Assembly: GCA_033002965.1 (NCBI GenBank)
Contig: JAURVB010003090.1
Span: 62,001 to 126,000, forward strand
Length of the DNA stretch: 64,000 bases
Source of the DNA: Piper betle
Taxonomy: Eukaryota; Streptophyta; Magnoliopsida; Piperales; Piperaceae
Reading direction: 5' to 3'
Each line of letters opens with the position of its first letter. The first letter of the stretch is position 1. Made by a program: the position numbers and the translations under genes. A model generated the notes under the pieces. The model saw only the letters and a list, made by a program, of their open reading frames with translations, was not told the origin of the DNA and did no database searches. Shown here in pieces: positions 59,405 to 64,000 of the stretch.

Positions 59405-61318
59405 GGGGCTGGTCATGCATGTATCACCGATATATTAGCCTTGTGAAGAAGTAAGGAGGATTAAATATAGGAGTGCCGGAAGTAAGTGCATGCAAAGGAC
59501 TAGGAGATCACCGATCAACACCATTTTATTGGACGGGCATACCCACTTAGATCTAAAGGACATAGGAAGTTGATGTTGGGCCTTTTGGACCCCTAAAAGG
59601 ATTTGTAACGATTAAAAGAACTCATAATAAGTATCATAGATTTGTCTTAAAATATGAACCATTGGTTTTTTAATTCAAAAGTGAGCTCAATAAATGAGAT
59701 TTTTTTATTAGCCTATATATAAGTTATCAACATTATTTATAATCATTACAAGATAAATTCAACAATCTTACTAATTAAATAAATAAGATTTTCTCATTAG
59801 CTTATTTATAGTCACCAACACTATCTATAATTAATATAGGACAAATTGAACAATCTTTCGTTCACTCATCGAGAATGAGTATACTCAAAATATTAAAATT
59901 CATAAAAAGGATTTTCATAATCAACATAGGCAAATACCCTATGAAGGAAGTTTTCATAATCGGCATAGGCAAATGCAAAAGCCCATCTAGTTTTAACAAC
60001 ATTGATAAGCCTAAGGGGCCTCTAAAAAGAACTCATAACAATCAAAAAAAATCACAACATATGTTATCAACCACTCTCAAGGTGTCACTAATTTCTCTTA
60101 ATATAAAAATTAATTTAATAAATAATATTTTTTATTAATTTATACCTAGGTTCAATATAGGGCAAACTCAACCGTACAATTTTCACCTTGTAGGCAGGAG
60201 AGGACGTCAAATTAGTTACGAAGGACAATAACAAAGAGGACAGCTTGTGAAGAGAGGATGTATCAATCGGCGCCACTGGCCGTCACGTTTGAAATTCCAT
60301 GGAGAACTGATCTTTCGCCTAGCTTTCTGTGTAGTGCCTCACCCAAAAGGTCACTTCTCCGTTATTTGATGTAAATATGACTCTGGTTTATATATGTATA
60401 CGCGTTTCTGTGTAAAACTATAAGAACTATGGAGATTGGTGCGAGAGGCAGATGTTAAGACTGATAATTGACGTTGTAACAAATGTTTATTATCAGCTGC
60501 AAGTTGGAGACGGGTAATGCTCAATTGAGAACCAAGAGTGGTTGGTGCCATACCGACGTGACGACGTCAAGTTGCGGTGCGGCTGTCCATGCATGCGAGA
60601 TGTGCCAAATTCAATTACTATTCGATCCTCCTTTTACTCCTTGAAATCGAGTTATAGGCTTGAGCCTCCTTTCCTTTTTTTCCAAAAATTTTTAACCTCA
60701 TTATTAGTCTATCTTTGCATATCTCTAGGGCACGGCTAAAATTTGCCATTAATGAAGCACATCATGTATTGTTTAGAAACATTTTTAGGATGAACTTTTA
60801 TTGTGAAAATTGACAATGTTAGGGATTTAAGATGTAAAATTAGAAATTTGTGGGGTAGAATTTAGGTCAGATCAAGGTTGCAACGGTGGATTTAGGTATT
60901 TGTGGATGAAATGTGGCATCACAGGGGCAGGTTTGATGGATTATCAATCTTGCTAATTCGAGAGTACGAGACAAAAAGAAAAGGGCTACACCACAACAGA
61001 ATTTTTATTAATTTCGTCCATAGTCTCGCTAATGTTTGTTTATATTAAACTCTAATAGACAGCTCTAACCTAATTGGCCTTGCAGCCTTTCAATTAATCG
61101 CCTGAGGAAAAACACAACTTTCGATTAATCACCCAACAACCAATACGTAATATTTATAACCAGCACCCCCGCCACACACACACACAATCACCAACCTCAC
61201 ACCACCCTTGCGAGGTCTTGGCACACCACCTTCAACCTAACCCAGGCCAAGATCTTTGTTATCTTAAACTCGCGTACCTTGCGTAGCCAACACACTAACA
61301 ATCTATCATTATTTTCCA

Positions 61319-61349
<31 letters not shown>

Positions 61350-61799
61350 CATACATACATATATTTCCCTAGGTTATAACAAGATGGAATTTACCAAAAA
61401 AACAAACTCTGTTTATTACTAGAAAAGTAAGAGCTCATGTTTAAAAAGTGGTAACTTACAAACAAAGTGAGAGGCTTATGGTAATACAACTTCTGCACCA
61501 CAAGAAAGTGGCTGCTCTGTAATAGAATATATTTATGCTTATACAAATTGAAAAACAACTTGACAAAAAACTTCACCTTGCATGCCACAAGCAAATAGCT
61601 ACTCTCAATATAATCCTCCTGACCATAGTAGAAAATTTTCATATCCTCAGATCATAGAACCGAAGCTTTAATCAGCTGCAATAGAGAGGTGACCATGCAT
61701 CTCTCGGGTGATAATTAGCAGCGAAGTCCACATTTGATTTCTAGGATGCATTAATATGACATTCGATCAAACAGCTTCAATCAGCAGTATCATGCATTA
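59405..61799. other. Intergenic region with dispersed short repeats
   Basis: From about 59690 to 60180 a roughly 75-85-base sequence (AAATAAGATTTT, CATTAGC, TATATA, ATCAACA, then GACAAATTCAACAATCT) recurs in diverged form about three times, with a further trace near 57435. It may be remnant LTR sequence. A (CA)n tract occurs at about 61170 and a (CATA)n tetranucleotide run at about 61318-61363. No gene is recognised. Confidence 0.4.
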
Positions 61800-63681
<1,882 letters not shown>

Positions 63682-63692
63682 AAGGTCAGATT

Positions 63693-63872
63693 AAAAAAAA
63701 AAGCCCAATGCACGAAGCATTTGCAGGCTCCAGGGAAAGGTTTGCCCGCAAAGGATCTATTGTTGCAGCCTTTTCCTGCATTTTGCAAGAGCCTGGTTCC
63801 ACAACCCAACCCATGACCACTAGGTCCCACGGCAGCAACTCTTACACGGCACACAAGCTCCCCTTCAAAAGC
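63693..63872 (-). mobile_element. Au SINE with target-site duplication
   Basis: The reverse complement begins GAAGGGGAGCTTGTGTGCCG, continues through a tRNA-like internal promoter region with the GTTGGGTTGTGGAACCAGGC box-B counterpart, then GCAAAATGCAGGAAAAGGCT and CAATAGATCCTTTGCGGGC, and ends in a T-rich tail. This is the organisation of the plant Au SINE (tRNA-derived, Pol III transcribed, mobilised by LINE machinery). It is flanked by AAGGTCAGATT (63682-63692) and AAGGTAAGATT (63873-63883), a target duplication with one mismatch. It probably lies in an intron of the kinesin-13 gene. Confidence 0.88.
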
Positions 63873-63883
63873 AAGGTAAGATT

Positions 63884-64000
63884 TTTCAAGTAATATAATT
63901 TACCATTCAGTTTTAATGATGGAGCATTTAAAATTAAAACCTAAATTCTCCATGATAGACTGTGAACACCCTACCTCGTCTGTTTATCAGTATCAGTTGT
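63884..64000. other. Window end, no gene seen
   Basis: AT-rich sequence, probably still within the kinesin-13 intron. Confidence 0.4.

Overview
The window is plant nuclear DNA. Its genes are spliced with GT-AG introns and encode plant-specific families: an OVATE protein, a class C heat-shock factor, a YUCCA monooxygenase and a BURP leader. Repeats include an Au SINE, a TRIM-type LTR element, a LINE, and hAT and 9-bp-TSD elements. The first exons of the AP-4 beta, EngB-like and YUCCA genes look clearly richer in G+C than later exons, a gradient common in monocots, so a non-grass monocot is my tentative guess. It could still be another angiosperm.

Layout. 1343-6640 (-) is an 11-exon AP-4 adaptor beta gene. 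Divergent from it, 7587-9600 (+) is a decayed EngB/YihA GTPase gene, abutting the last two exons of a ribosomal protein L37 gene (9762-10020). 11448-13403 holds a 9-bp-TSD element and a complete TRIM. 15861-16655 is an intact OVATE gene. 20397-23058 is a nested TE block. 25119-27470 (-) is a YUCCA gene with two apparent frameshifts. 28736-31087 holds two more TEs. 31835-35460 is a cluster of (TA)n-bounded elements with GC-rich cores and hairpins, including a 1.4-kb array of CTCGAGTC-bearing repeats. 40308-41608 is an hAT-like element. 43462-44178 is an intact single-exon gene of unknown function. 45463-49918 is a dead LINE. 52337-53408 (-) is an intact two-exon HSF. 54963-55844 is another 9-bp-TSD element. 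58974-59404 (-) is a BURP gene cut down to its leader. 61800-62976 (-) is the 3' end of a kinesin-13 gene that runs off the window, with an Au SINE at 63693-63872.

The host genes do not form one pathway. They cover trans-Golgi sorting (AP-4), organelle ribosome assembly (EngB), auxin synthesis (YUCCA), growth repression (OVATE), stress transcription (HSF) and microtubule depolymerisation (kinesin-13). The most novel material is in the repeats. Four or five related elements with 9-bp target duplications have near-constant AT-rich flanks around different GC-rich cores. A sequence module containing GACTCGAGTC is shared between this family, the interior of an hAT element and a tandem array. A separate (TA)n-bounded element is capped at both ends by mirrored hairpins. 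Several gene lesions are one- or two-base changes in short homopolymers, so assembly indels must be considered as well as true pseudogenisation.
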